DNA from: Caldifarciminota bacterium
Lineage (GTDB): Bacteria > Hydrothermota > UBA3073
Assembly (NCBI GenBank): GCA_023129165.1
Contig: JAGMCL010000041.1
Location: 1-37,862 of the forward strand
Length of the DNA stretch: 37,862 nt
Direction: 5' to 3'
The notes below the pieces were generated by a model. The model worked only from the letters and a program-made list of their open reading frames with translations, made no database searches and was not told the DNA's origin. Positions within the stretch are counted from its first letter, which is position 1, and every line of letters begins with the position of its first letter. Positions 14,460 through 22,571 of this stretch are shown in pieces. A program made the position numbers and the translations under genes.

Positions 14460-17000
14460 ATGAAAAGGTTCAGTATATCTGTATGGACAGCGATCGTCTT
14501 TCTGTTCCTCGTCATAAGCTCAATCCCGGTCGAGTCCTGTACAGTTGGGGTAGTGAGTGGTACTGTAACTATTGATGGGAGACCCCTTCTCTGGAAAAAC
14601 AGGGATAGAACTGATGCCCATAACCAGGAAGTGAGGTATTTCAGCGATGGCTTCCATGGAGGATACATAGCAATTGTCACTACAGGAGACTGCGAGACGA
14701 CCACCGCTTATGTTGGTGTGAATGATGAAGGGTTTGCTATCATGAACTCCGATGCACCAGACCTTCACACCGGATCACCACAAAACGATGGTCCATTTAT
14801 GAAGCAGGCGCTCATAGAGTGTGGAAGCGTCGCAGATTTTGAATCACTGCTGATATCAACCTCTGGTAACAGGGGCTACATCTGGTCCAACTTTGGCGTA
14901 ATAGACAGTTTGGGAAATGCGGCAATTTTCGAAACCAACGACTTTGACTACATTAAATACAATGCTGATTCCGAGGGTGGATTTATAGTACGAACCAATT
15001 TCTCCCTCTGGGGAGGTGGAAGTGGTGGAAGCCGTTACGATAGGACAAACTTGTTGATTAGTAATGCTATTGACTCCCTAAAATTAGACCACCACTATAT
15101 GATACAAATGGTATCCAAGGATATAGGTGGACCAGCATACATGCCCTGCGGAGAGTGGCCCACAACAGATCCTGCTATTAGCCGCTACAAGACGCGCTCT
15201 TCTGTTGTTGTCCACGGGGTTTTGTCCACTGAGGACCCACGTTTATCTACTTTCTGGTGTATACTTGGCGAACCAAGTTGTGGTGTTAGTGTTCCCTTGT
15301 GGTCATATGGCGGGACGCCTCCTTCTGAGATGTACAGTCCAGGTGAACTAGCACCAATGTGCATCGAGATTCAGGAGAAAGAACTATACTGCTACGAGAA
15401 CCTTGATGACGATGCAACAATAAATACTAATGCATTAGTTGGAGATAACGGTAGTAGTGGGATCCAGGGTTACAGCTTTCCCATTGAAGACGAGGCCTTT
15501 GAAAATGTGGAGATAAAACTTGATGAATGGCTTGAAATTTTTCCTTCAGCTTTAGAGATAGCGCAGTTCGAGTCAGAAAGGGTAAGTAGAACATACACCT
15601 ATTTTGTCAATGAAGTAGCACCAGGGGATGAAGGTAAATCAAACCAGGATATAGATGTTAGTGGCACACGCTCTGGCAGTTACTTAGACACCTGGGTTAG
15701 CGATAATGTCTATGAGTTTATCGAAGAGCAAGAGAGCAAGGGTAAACCAAAAGACCGCTACAGTTATTTGGAACATAAGTGGAATATCTTTGTTGAGGCA
15801 GGCAACCAAATTACTTTCTTCCTTGAAGCCTATCACAATGATAATCTTGAGGGAGACGACTTCATATTTGCCTATTCTACCGATGACACTAACTATACTG
15901 ATATGCTTACCGTCACCAAGACAGCTGATGATGATACCTATCAATCGTTTACATTGCCGCCTTCTGTGGGTGGTAAGGTATATATCAAGGTGCAAGATAC
16001 AGACCAGACTCCAAGGAACAGGAATCTGGACTCTATTTTTGTAGATTATATGTTTATTGCGTCCTCTACCATCCCCGACTTTACACCACCGATTATCTCT
16101 AATGTTATCTCATCCGGCGTATCCAGTTCTTCTGGCACGATCACATGGGACACAGATGAGTACAGCAATTCGATGGTAAGGTATGATACAGATGGTGGTC
16201 CTGATTATGACTTTGTAGCTTTAAGTGTAGATATGGTTAAAAATCACAGTGTTCTTCTCAGTGGGCTATCACCTTCCACTCAGTACTATTATATCGTAGA
16301 ATCAACCGATGCCTCAAACAACACTGCTACTTCTGCTGAATATAGCTTCACGACTACAGCTGGGGACAACGAATTTTATGTATTCAACATTGACATGTCA
16401 CTGAAACAAAATGGTCCATTCACAAGAGGCATAGCAGAAGTGACCATAGTTGGGGCGGATGGTTATCCAGTTGCAGACGCTACAGTCAATGGACACTGGA
16501 GTGGATTGACAAACGACACTGATCAGTTTGTAACGCAATCTAATGGAGTAGGGTCTTGCAAATCTGACAAGCTAAAGAATCCTGCAGGTTGGTTTATTTT
16601 TACAGTAGATAGTGTATTCAAAGACAGTTGGGTATACAATCCAATAGCTAATTTAGAAACAACTGATTCGATATCTGTTGGTCGTGATGCTCCTCATATT
16701 TCTGGACAAGAAGATATCCCCAATACCTTTACTCTTTATGGAAATTATCCTAATCCGTTTAGCTCAGAGACAGCTATCAGATATGCTCTTCCTATAAGAA
16801 CCGAAGCTAAACTGATTATCTACGATGTGAGTGGTAGAGTGGTAAAGGTCTTAGTCGACAGTAAGACAGAAGCTGGATATTATAAAAAAAACTGGGACGG
16901 CAGAGATGAAGGTGGGAAAGAAGTCACAAGCGGTATCTACTTCTATAAAATTCAAGCTGGAAACTACACAAGCACGAAGAAAATGATACTAATACAATAG
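14460..17000 (+). CDS. Secreted C45/C69-like Ntn hydrolase with FN3 and C-terminal sorting domains
   Basis: The start is ATG 14460, with AAGGAGG at 14444-14450. The 846-residue protein has a signal peptide ending V-E-S, directly followed by Cys27 in C-T-V-G-V-V-S-G. The next part, G-R-P-L-L-W-K-N-R-D and Y-V-G-V-N-D-E-G-F-A-I-M-N, matches acyltransferase/dipeptidase-like Ntn hydrolases (C45/C69). Signal cleavage would expose the Cys as the N-terminal nucleophile. A galactose-binding-like region (about 400-535), a fibronectin type III-like domain (about 540-640) and a segment of about 80 residues follow. The C-terminus is a FlgD-like sorting domain (N-Y-P-N-P-F-S, W-D-G-R-D-E-G, G-I-Y-F-Y-K-I). 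The predicted substrate is an amide or peptide outside the cell; specificity is unknown. Confidence 0.8.
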   Translation: MKRFSISVWTAIVFLFLVISSIPVESCTVGVVSGTVTIDGRPLLWKNRDRTDAHNQEVRYFSDGFHGGYIAIVTTGDCETTTAYVGVNDEGFAIMNSDAPDLHTGSPQNDGPFMKQALIECGSVADFESLLISTSGNRGYIWSNFGVIDSLGNAAIFETNDFDYIKYNADSEGGFIVRTNFSLWGGGSGGSRYDRTNLLISNAIDSLKLDHHYMIQMVSKDIGGPAYMPCGEWPTTDPAISRYKTRSSVVVHGVLSTEDPRLSTFWCILGEPSCGVSVPLWSYGGTPPSEMYSPGELAPMCIEIQEKELYCYENLDDDATINTNALVGDNGSSGIQGYSFPIEDEAFENVEIKLDEWLEIFPSALEIAQFESERVSRTYTYFVNEVAPGDEGKSNQDIDVSGTRSGSYLDTWVSDNVYEFIEEQESKGKPKDRYSYLEHKWNIFVEAGNQITFFLEAYHNDNLEGDDFIFAYSTDDTNYTDMLTVTKTADDDTYQSFTLPPSVGGKVYIKVQDTDQTPRNRNLDSIFVDYMFIASSTIPDFTPPIISNVISSGVSSSSGTITWDTDEYSNSMVRYDTDGGPDYDFVALSVDMVKNHSVLLSGLSPSTQYYYIVESTDASNNTATSAEYSFTTTAGDNEFYVFNIDMSLKQNGPFTRGIAEVTIVGADGYPVADATVNGHWSGLTNDTDQFVTQSNGVGSCKSDKLKNPAGWFIFTVDSVFKDSWVYNPIANLETTDSISVGRDAPHISGQEDIPNTFTLYGNYPNPFSSETAIRYALPIRTEAKLIIYDVSGRVVKVLVDSKTEAGYYKKNWDGRDEGGKEVTSGIYFYKIQAGNYTSTKKMILIQ

Positions 17001-17027
17001 AGATTATATGGGGATCATATTTTTCAT

Positions 17028-17084
17028 TTTACCATAACCTTCCTTCAATATCAAGCAACTATCTCTTATCTTTTAGCCTGACCC
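17028..17084. mobile_element. Element A, left-truncated copy
   Basis: The segment with CCTTCAATATCAAGCAACT and TTTTAGCCTGACCC is nearly identical to the right third of the element at 22092-22266. The left end is absent. It lies just downstream of the C45-like gene. Confidence 0.7.
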
Positions 17085-17092
17085 GCAATGCT

Positions 17093-17126
17093 CTTTTGAG
17101 GCGTACTTTAAATACGCATCAAAAAG
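17093..17126. terminator. Hairpin, possible terminator of the C45-like gene
   Basis: TTTTGA and GCGTA (17094-17105) pair with TACGC and TCAAAA (17113-17124) around a 7-nt loop with one mismatch. The near-symmetric T-rich and A-rich flanks could act in either direction. Confidence 0.4.
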
Positions 17127-17155
17127 TTAACAGGTAAAATTTTTGAATTTTTTAT

Positions 17156-17184
17156 TTGACAAAAGAGACATTTTGGATTATAAT
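17156..17184 (+). promoter_or_regulatory. Sigma-70-type promoter with perfect hexamers
   Basis: TTGACA at 17156-17161 and TATAAT at 17179-17184 have a 17-bp spacer. The next gene starts about 500 bp downstream, so a long leader or a separate small RNA is implied. Confidence 0.75.
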
Positions 17185-17642
17185 ATACATAGATATTCTA
17201 CTTTTATTGTAAGTGAATGTTAAAGCTAATATAATCCACAGTCCTATTGAACTTCTCCTATACTTAGCGAGATCCAGCGAACCACGATTAGAAATACACC
17301 ATCATTCCTTCATCGTTGACACAACAAGATGTAGAATTGTAGTAGCCTCTTAAAGTTGTTAATCTCCTATTCATATAGATACTCATCATTAAAAGAGATC
17401 AGCTTAGTTACTTATAAAAAATGAGGACTACATTCTTATTAGTCTTTTATTTTTCTATATGTTTTTTGAGATAATTATGCCATATCTATTAGATTATGGA
17501 CCATACCTGTGGTAATTCCTTTATTATTTATGTATTCTTCTATGCGAGGTTTGTTCGGTTCGTTTAGATAAGCCCTGCATGCATTAGGCAACTCGCAGGG
17601 AGTGGTGTTGATTCAGTTATAAGCCAGATTTATAAAATGTTT

Positions 17643-17677
17643 AAAAATGAAGAAAGGGTTTAATTATCTTCATTTTT
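17643..17677 (+). terminator. Terminator-like hairpin upstream of the TolB-like gene
   Basis: A perfect 11-bp stem (17643-17653 with 17667-17677, AAAAATGAAGA) closes a 13-nt loop and ends in TTTTT. It lies 20 bp before ATG 17697 and could attenuate that gene or end a leader RNA. The stem has few GC pairs. Confidence 0.4.
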
Positions 17678-17696
17678 ATAACTTTACCCTTTATTT

Positions 17697-18761
17697 ATGT
17701 TAAATTTAAAGCGAGATAATGGATGGGAACACAGTCCCAAGTGTTTAACAATTTTGAGAAACTGCAAGATTTTCATCGGCTCTATTTCTTTAGGGATTGC
17801 TATTACGTTTTTGACTCTCTTAAATTACAGTTGCGACAGTATATTTATAGACGACGATCACGCTGAACCCGATACTCTCCCAAGATTTACCAGGCATTGC
17901 TGGGGACCTACCTGGAACCCCGATGGACAGACGATTGCATTTGGTTATGTGCCGTGGATAAGAATAGGGAAAGACAGCCTTGTAGAAAAATGGGATTCCT
18001 CGGGTATATTCTTGATTGATGCTAATGGTAGTAACAAAAGACCCTTGTTCCTTGCTGGTATTGCACCCTTTTTCTGTAATCCCGACTACAGTCCAGATGG
18101 GCTATGGTTAGTGTTTGTTAGTGGGCCAGTAGGTGAGGTAAACGATATCCATAAAGCAAAAATTAAGGGTGATAGCATAACACAACTTACTTTTAGCTAT
18201 TGGAATCGCCATCCAAAATGGAGCCCTGACGGTAAAAAGATTTTATTTGGTAGATACCAAGCACCGAGAGATTCTACAGGTCTATGCCTTATGAGCGCTG
18301 ACGGCTCAAATAACAAAGTTATAATTTGCGAAAATTCAATGGGAACGGGTGACTTCTTGCCGGATTATAGAATTGTTTTCGAGGGTTGGGTTGAAGGTAT
18401 CCATGGTATCTGGCTAACTGATACATCAGGTTCTTATAAACATCAAATCTTTAACAAAGGATATGGTCATGTAAGTTGTTCGCCTGATGGTTCTGAAGTC
18501 CTATTCAGTTTATACAACGAAGGAAAATTAAGATATGAGATTTGGGTAATGAATATTGATGGTACAAATGCCAGAAGTCTATGTATTGATGCGGTTGACC
18601 CTTGCTGGAATCCGGATGGCTCAAAGATCATTTATATAAAATTTAACTATTATAAATCAGCAACCACCCATCCGGGTTATGGGGAACTCTGGATAATGGA
18701 TGCAGATGGGTCAAATCCGCGTCAGTTGACCTTTATTGACTATAAAAAGGGGGATTTATGA
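17697..18761 (+). CDS. TolB-like beta-propeller lipoprotein
   Basis: The 354-residue protein has a hydrophobic segment at about residues 26-45 ending L-L-N-Y-S-C, which could be a lipobox. Five or more TolB/PD40-type blades follow, each with a (S/N)-P-D-G motif: W-N-P-D-G-Q-T-I-A-F, Y-S-P-D-G-L-W-L-V-F, W-S-P-D-G-K-K-I-L-F, C-S-P-D-G-S-E-V-L-F and W-N-P-D-G-S-K-I-I-Y. Such propellers act as periplasmic or surface binding scaffolds. The N-terminus before the hydrophobic stretch is long for a signal peptide, so the start may lie further downstream. The stop overlaps the ATG of the next, broken gene (ATGA at 18758), which indicates a former translationally coupled operon. Confidence 0.72.
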   Translation: MLNLKRDNGWEHSPKCLTILRNCKIFIGSISLGIAITFLTLLNYSCDSIFIDDDHAEPDTLPRFTRHCWGPTWNPDGQTIAFGYVPWIRIGKDSLVEKWDSSGIFLIDANGSNKRPLFLAGIAPFFCNPDYSPDGLWLVFVSGPVGEVNDIHKAKIKGDSITQLTFSYWNRHPKWSPDGKKILFGRYQAPRDSTGLCLMSADGSNNKVIICENSMGTGDFLPDYRIVFEGWVEGIHGIWLTDTSGSYKHQIFNKGYGHVSCSPDGSEVLFSLYNEGKLRYEIWVMNIDGTNARSLCIDAVDPCWNPDGSKIIYIKFNYYKSATTHPGYGELWIMDADGSNPRQLTFIDYKKGDL

Positions 18762-18838
18762 AAAAGATACTCGCTTTTTTAATAATAGGCGAAATTGGGG
18801 TCAGGTCTTTAGTTTTAAGTTTACTTGACTTCTTCTAA
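18758..18838 (+). pseudogene. 5' stub of an exported gene, interrupted by element B copy 2
   Basis: AAGGGGG precedes an ATG that overlaps the stop of the TolB-like gene. The product begins M-K-K-I-L-A-F-L-I-I-G, a typical signal-peptide start, and after about 12 codons reads into element B and stops. A metallopeptidase-like C-terminal fragment emerges at the other end of the element (19058-19165). The two may be ends of one disrupted gene. Confidence 0.6.
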
Positions 18839-19057
18839 AAAATATATTATATTGATACTATAATGAGAGTGTTAATAAGTAATATACTGGATGGGTATAC
18901 CACGTTACCTCTCAGACTATAGCGAAATTGTTTAACTCGGGTTAAATCAATGTTCCAATTATTGTTAAATAGTTTGAAATTCAGATAGTAAAAACCCACG
19001 TCTTAAGAGAATAGTTTATAAGGGTACTTGAAAACTTAAAACTAAAGACCTGACCCC
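18797..19057. mobile_element. 261-bp element B, copy 2
   Basis: The terminal inverted repeats are perfect for about 26 bp, beginning GGGGTCAGGTCTTTAG. A promoter-like TTGACT (18825-18830) and TATATT (18848-18853), spaced by 17 bp, lies near the left end. Inside are the palindrome GGTATACC (18894-18901) and a TTTAAC-TCGG-GTTAAA hairpin (18931-18946). The length is identical to copies 1 and 3. Confidence 0.92.
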
Positions 19058-19165
19058 ATGATTCCACTCGATCCAAACCACCTTCATGACGATGGCTGCG
19101 TAATGTATCAGAGTGATAAGCACGGAGAAATAAATCTATTGGAAGACCCCCATTTTTGCCCATAG
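19058..19165 (+). pseudogene. C-terminal fragment resembling a zinc metallopeptidase
   Basis: Directly after element B an open frame ends with H-D-D-G-C-V-M-Y and E-D-P-H-F-C-P before the stop. The C-V-M and F-C residues resemble the C-terminal Cys cluster of archaemetzincin-like proteases, where they follow the HExxH zinc helix. No HExxH is present here. The fragment is most likely the tail of a gene whose start is at 18758. Confidence 0.4.
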
Positions 19166-19212
19166 TGTATCATGAAGATTCGTGAAGGTGGGATATTTTA
19201 CTGGGAGGGATT

Positions 19213-20181
19213 ATGAGAATCTTCGAAAAAAGGAAGGTAAGAGTAGCCACACAGGGCATTTTGTTCATATTAGTCACACATCTATCCTGGGCACAGACAG
19301 ATGTAAGTTCACTGAAACTGACTCTCACTACCGATAAAGAAAGGTACCTTGTAGCGGAACCTGTATATTTGACCATAACATTAGAAAATGTGGGTGAATC
19401 AGTCGTTGTTTTCCCAACAGGAGAACCTCCTGGGGAAAGGACATATGTTTCTGTTGCTTTAAGCTGTGTAAATCCACTAGGCGATACAACACACTCTTGG
19501 ATCTACATTGGATTCAGCAATGCTCCTATGGAACCCAGTGAAAAACGTTCACAATCTTGCGAGATATTAAGGCGCTTTGGCGAATCAATCGTTTCTGATT
19601 TATACATAAAGGCTGGTTTCTTCGGGACCTGCGAGTTCTCACCCGGTATATACTCTGCAATAGCAGATTTAACTATCGGGACTAAAGGTGCAATAGTAGG
19701 AAAACTTGTGTCACATACAAACTTTGAGGTTGAAACCCCAACTTCTGAAGAGGAGGAAGTTTTGAACCTTATTAAAAGAGGGCTCGTTTCTCGATATTGG
19801 ACATCAGGTCATGCAGAAAAATATGGATATGTGGAAAAAGGGGAAGAAAAACAAATCTGGCAGAGTATACTCTATAACTATCCAGAGTCTCGATATGTAC
19901 CTGTTGTCTTGAGTCTTTCTTCTCGTGTAGCGAGTGATGCAACTTGGAACGAGAAGATTGTGTGGGGCGAAAGACTGCTTGAGGAATATCCAGATTTTGG
20001 TGGTACAAAGGGGATAGCATCGGCGCTTTTACACTTTTACTATGAGATAGGTAATCTGGAAGAAGGTAAGCAGTATCTGGAACAGTACATAGAAACTTAT
20101 CCAGAATCCCCGATTGTTAGTGATATAGAAACCACATTGGAACGATTAGAACGCGGTGAGATAAAATTTCGGAGAGAATAA
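19213..20181 (+). CDS. Secreted protein with Ig-like domain and TPR-like C-terminal half
   Basis: GGGAGGG precedes ATG 19213. The 322-residue protein has a signal peptide ending L-S-W-A-Q. The Ig-like or intracellular-proteinase-inhibitor-like domain at about 35-170 contains L-T-T-D-K-E-R-Y-L-V-A-E-P-V-Y-L-T-I-T-L-E-N-V-G. The helical second half has tetratricopeptide-like elements (L-L-E-E-Y-P-D-F-G, Y-Y-E-I-G-N-L-E-E-G-K-Q-Y-L-E-Q-Y-I-E-T-Y-P-E-S-P). Ig-like modules of this type occur on secreted peptidases and inhibitors. I cannot assign a specific role. It lies downstream of element B copy 2, whose internal promoter could reach it. Confidence 0.65.
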   Translation: MRIFEKRKVRVATQGILFILVTHLSWAQTDVSSLKLTLTTDKERYLVAEPVYLTITLENVGESVVVFPTGEPPGERTYVSVALSCVNPLGDTTHSWIYIGFSNAPMEPSEKRSQSCEILRRFGESIVSDLYIKAGFFGTCEFSPGIYSAIADLTIGTKGAIVGKLVSHTNFEVETPTSEEEEVLNLIKRGLVSRYWTSGHAEKYGYVEKGEEKQIWQSILYNYPESRYVPVVLSLSSRVASDATWNEKIVWGERLLEEYPDFGGTKGIASALLHFYYEIGNLEEGKQYLEQYIETYPESPIVSDIETTLERLERGEIKFRRE

Positions 20182-20278
20182 TAAAAATAGCTGTAAAAAT
20201 TAAAGCAAGATTTACGAAGAATCTCAGATGTGCATCAACAAATTCTGGCAAGGAGGGATGATGTTAATGCGTAATCTA

Positions 20279-20377
20279 TGGAGAGCATCCGTGATTTTTT
20301 TGCTTGCTGTGCCATCTTCAGTAAGAAGTGCGAGCCTTACTCCAAAGAATTTTATAGGTTACAACGAGATACTATAA
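20279..20377 (+). pseudogene. 5' stub of an exported gene ending at element B copy 3
   Basis: AAGGAGGG at 20251-20258 precedes ATG 20262, which reads only six codons; its TGA overlaps ATG 20279. From 20279 the frame gives M-R-A-S-V-I-F-L-L-A-V-P-S-S-V-R-S-A, a signal peptide, and stops 3 bp before element B copy 3. The offset between the ribosome site and the signal frame suggests a frameshift as well as truncation. Confidence 0.5.
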
Positions 20378-20379
20378 TT

Positions 20380-20640
20380 GGGGTTAGGTCTTTAGTTTTA
20401 AATTTACTTGACTTCTTCTAAAAGATATATTATATTGATACTATAATGAGAGTGTTAATAAGTAATATACTGGATGGGTATACCACGTTACCTCTCAGAC
20501 TATAGCGAAATTGTTTAACTCGGGTTAAATCAATGTTCCAATTATTGTTAAATAGTTTGAAATTCAGATAGTAAAAACCCACGTCTTAAGAGAATAGTTT
20601 ATAAGGGTACTTGAAAACTTAAAACTAAAGACCTGACCCC
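20380..20640. mobile_element. 261-bp element B, copy 3
   Basis: This copy has the same length and termini as the others (left end GGGGTTAGGTCTTTAG, one mismatch) and is nearly identical inside to copy 2. Its promoter-like pair is TTGACT (20408-20413) and TATATT (20431-20436). The flank ATGATTCCAC after the right end is shared with copy 2, so these two copies may be related by duplication. Confidence 0.92.
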
Positions 20641-20763
20641 ATGATTCCACTTCTTTAAAATAACTCAAATATTTTGCCATTTAGTATGATGTTTAAAAGC
20701 TATGAAAATTATACATATAATCATATTGGATTTTAAAACAACAAAATTTTATAGGAGGTTGGT

Positions 20764-22062
20764 ATGAGGACATTTTTAAGATTACTTTTGGGGATTTTGG
20801 TGGTAAGTTTATCTATGAAGGGATTAGTAGCAGGTAACGAGACAATTTCTTTAGAGTTATTGGACACAATTGAGGATGTGGAAGAACTTTCAAAAATAGT
20901 GCCTGAGGAAAATTTCCTTAATATTCAAAAAGCAGTAGCGAACACTTTTGTAAAGGCTCATCCAGGTGGTACAAATACAGTATCTTATTCAAGAAGCGGT
21001 GAGTATAAGATTATAAAGTCCTATCTACCTGATTTTGATTATTTAAAATCAGATGTAGCTCCTATCATTGCAACATTGATAGATAAAACTGGAAAAGAAA
21101 TATGGAAGGGTGAAGCTTACTTGGATATTTTTATATCTAACAATGGTCGCAATTTTGTCTCAATAGGATTAGGATCTATCTATTTTTATGATATTAGCTT
21201 ACTCCAACCCATAAAGACTTGGAAAATTAACTTCAGCGGTGGATGGTTTTCAGATAATGGCGAACATTTTCTTGCTTGGAGCAGTAAGGATTTATCTCTT
21301 TTTACTGCTAATGGTAAACTGCTCTGGAAGAGAGAATTCACTCGTCATGGAGGTAAGAAAGCAATAATATCCTCTCAAGGTAGTTATATTGCCATTAATG
21401 ATAAACCTAGTCAGTTAAAATCCAAGATAAACGATAAAAGTGAAGAAATAGAAAAGTGTCAAGAGGCTGAAATGGATGAGATAAGTGAAAGAATAAAAGA
21501 TATCCTAAAGAATGAAGGAAATTCAAAAGATACGGAAAGTGAGCGGTATAAATCAAAAGAACAACTTGCTATGGGATCTCAACCGATTAAGTTGCCACCA
21601 TCAAATGAATCACATTTTACACTTTTGTGGAAAGACGGAACTATAATAAAAGAAATTTTAGTCAATCTTCCTTATGTCCATATGATGGCTTTCTCGCCTG
21701 ATAACGGAAAGTATATTGCAATTGGTAGTGGCAATAGACTACTCTTTTTTGATACCAAGCGAGGGGAATTGCTATGGAAATATGAAGTTGGTCAGCTAAA
21801 TTATTGGATAAGCGATATTTCTATGAATAGAGGAACTATCGCACTTGGAGTAATAATTTATGATCCTGTCAAGGGAGGACCTTCGCAATCCCAGATTGAA
21901 TTGATTAATCTTCAAGGGAGGAAAAATAGTAAGATTGCAGTACCATCTTTGAAAAATTTGTTACCAAGAACTTGCTCTATTTTCTCTGAAAATGGGAAGT
22001 ACCTTGTTTGTAGAACTCCAGATGAAAAGATTAGTATATTTGAAATAATAGTGAAAGATTAG
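20764..22062 (+). CDS. Secreted WD/PQQ-like beta-propeller protein
   Basis: GGAGG at 20754-20758 precedes ATG 20764. The 432-residue product has a signal peptide (M-R-T-F-L-R-L-L-L-G-I-L-V-V-S-L-S). The body has propeller-like strands: I-I-A-T-L-I-D-K-T-G-K-E-I-W-K-G, L-F-T-A-N-G-K-L-L-W-K-R, L-F-F-D-T-K-R-G-E-L-L-W-K-Y. These G-x-x-L-W-K repeats are typical of PQQ/WD40-like domains. A charged insertion at about 220-275 (many Lys and Glu) separates two halves. No enzyme motif is visible. There is no sorting domain, so it may stay in the periplasm. Confidence 0.65.
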   Translation: MRTFLRLLLGILVVSLSMKGLVAGNETISLELLDTIEDVEELSKIVPEENFLNIQKAVANTFVKAHPGGTNTVSYSRSGEYKIIKSYLPDFDYLKSDVAPIIATLIDKTGKEIWKGEAYLDIFISNNGRNFVSIGLGSIYFYDISLLQPIKTWKINFSGGWFSDNGEHFLAWSSKDLSLFTANGKLLWKREFTRHGGKKAIISSQGSYIAINDKPSQLKSKINDKSEEIEKCQEAEMDEISERIKDILKNEGNSKDTESERYKSKEQLAMGSQPIKLPPSNESHFTLLWKDGTIIKEILVNLPYVHMMAFSPDNGKYIAIGSGNRLLFFDTKRGELLWKYEVGQLNYWISDISMNRGTIALGVIIYDPVKGGPSQSQIELINLQGRKNSKIAVPSLKNLLPRTCSIFSENGKYLVCRTPDEKISIFEIIVKD

Positions 22063-22091
22063 AAATGCTTATAGACATTTTTCCGGGAAAT

Positions 22092-22266
22092 GGGGGTCAG
22101 GCTAAGAGATAAGAGATAGAATATAGTCTCACTCCTATTACCACGAGATATCACATGGTAAAAAGCTCCTTCATATTCTATCCTCGGTTTCCTGGGCATG
22201 TCTTTATTATACCATAACTTTCCTTCAATATCAAGCAACTATCTCTTATCTTTTAGCCTGACCCCC
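22092..22266. mobile_element. 175-bp inverted-repeat element A, copy 2
   Basis: The left terminus is GGGGGTCAGGCTAAGAGA and the right terminus is TTTTAGCCTGACCCCC, with one mismatch over 18 bp. The interior matches copy 1. TAAGAGA words lie inside the left end and their complement inside the right end. Confidence 0.88.
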
Positions 22267-22289
22267 ACAACAAGTAGTAAATTTTTCCC

Positions 22290-22318
22290 TTGACTTTTTG
22301 ATAGAAATGATTTATAAT
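22290..22318 (+). promoter_or_regulatory. Sigma-70-type promoter
   Basis: TTGACT (22290-22295) and TATAAT (22313-22318) are separated by 17 bp. It is the likely promoter of the glycosyltransferase at 22572, with a leader of about 245 nt. Confidence 0.7.
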
Positions 22319-22571
22319 GAATTATAAGGGCTTAATTACTAATCTTAAGGTACGTCCAGCCAATTCTAAGTCCCTGATTTATTAACCTGTTTTAACTTAG
22401 CAAAAGGGATATTTTCATAAAGTAGTGCATGATTTGAGATAACCGCCAAAAAATTAGATAAGAAAAAATATTCGAGTCTGACTCTTGCTTTTCTTCAAAG
22501 AATATAAAAAATCTCTTTTTTCTCTGTGAACTCTGTGGTTAAGCTATCTGTAATACAAAGAGAGGTGAAGT

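Larger units (their letters stand above)
17001..17696. other. Gene-free stretch with element remnant, promoter and hairpins
   Basis: The 696-bp gap contains a left-truncated copy of element A (17028-17084), a strong hairpin (17093-17126) and a consensus promoter (17156-17184). About 500 bp of non-coding leader follow, ending in a terminator-like hairpin (17643-17677). CCCTGC and GCAGGG near 17572-17600 could form a further stem. No tRNA or known riboswitch was recognised. Confidence 0.6.
22063..22571. other. Gene-free stretch with element A, promoter and word array
   Basis: The 509-bp gap holds the full element A copy (22092-22266), a consensus promoter (22290-22318), about 200 bp of leader, and a CTCTGTGAACTCTGTGG word pair (22521-22537) just upstream of the glycosyltransferase. 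No further coding frame is supported. Confidence 0.6.

Noticed and set aside
17540-17615. Possible tRNA around a GGTTCG motif
   Set aside because: The T-arm cannot be completed and no acceptor or anticodon stem of proper length could be drawn.
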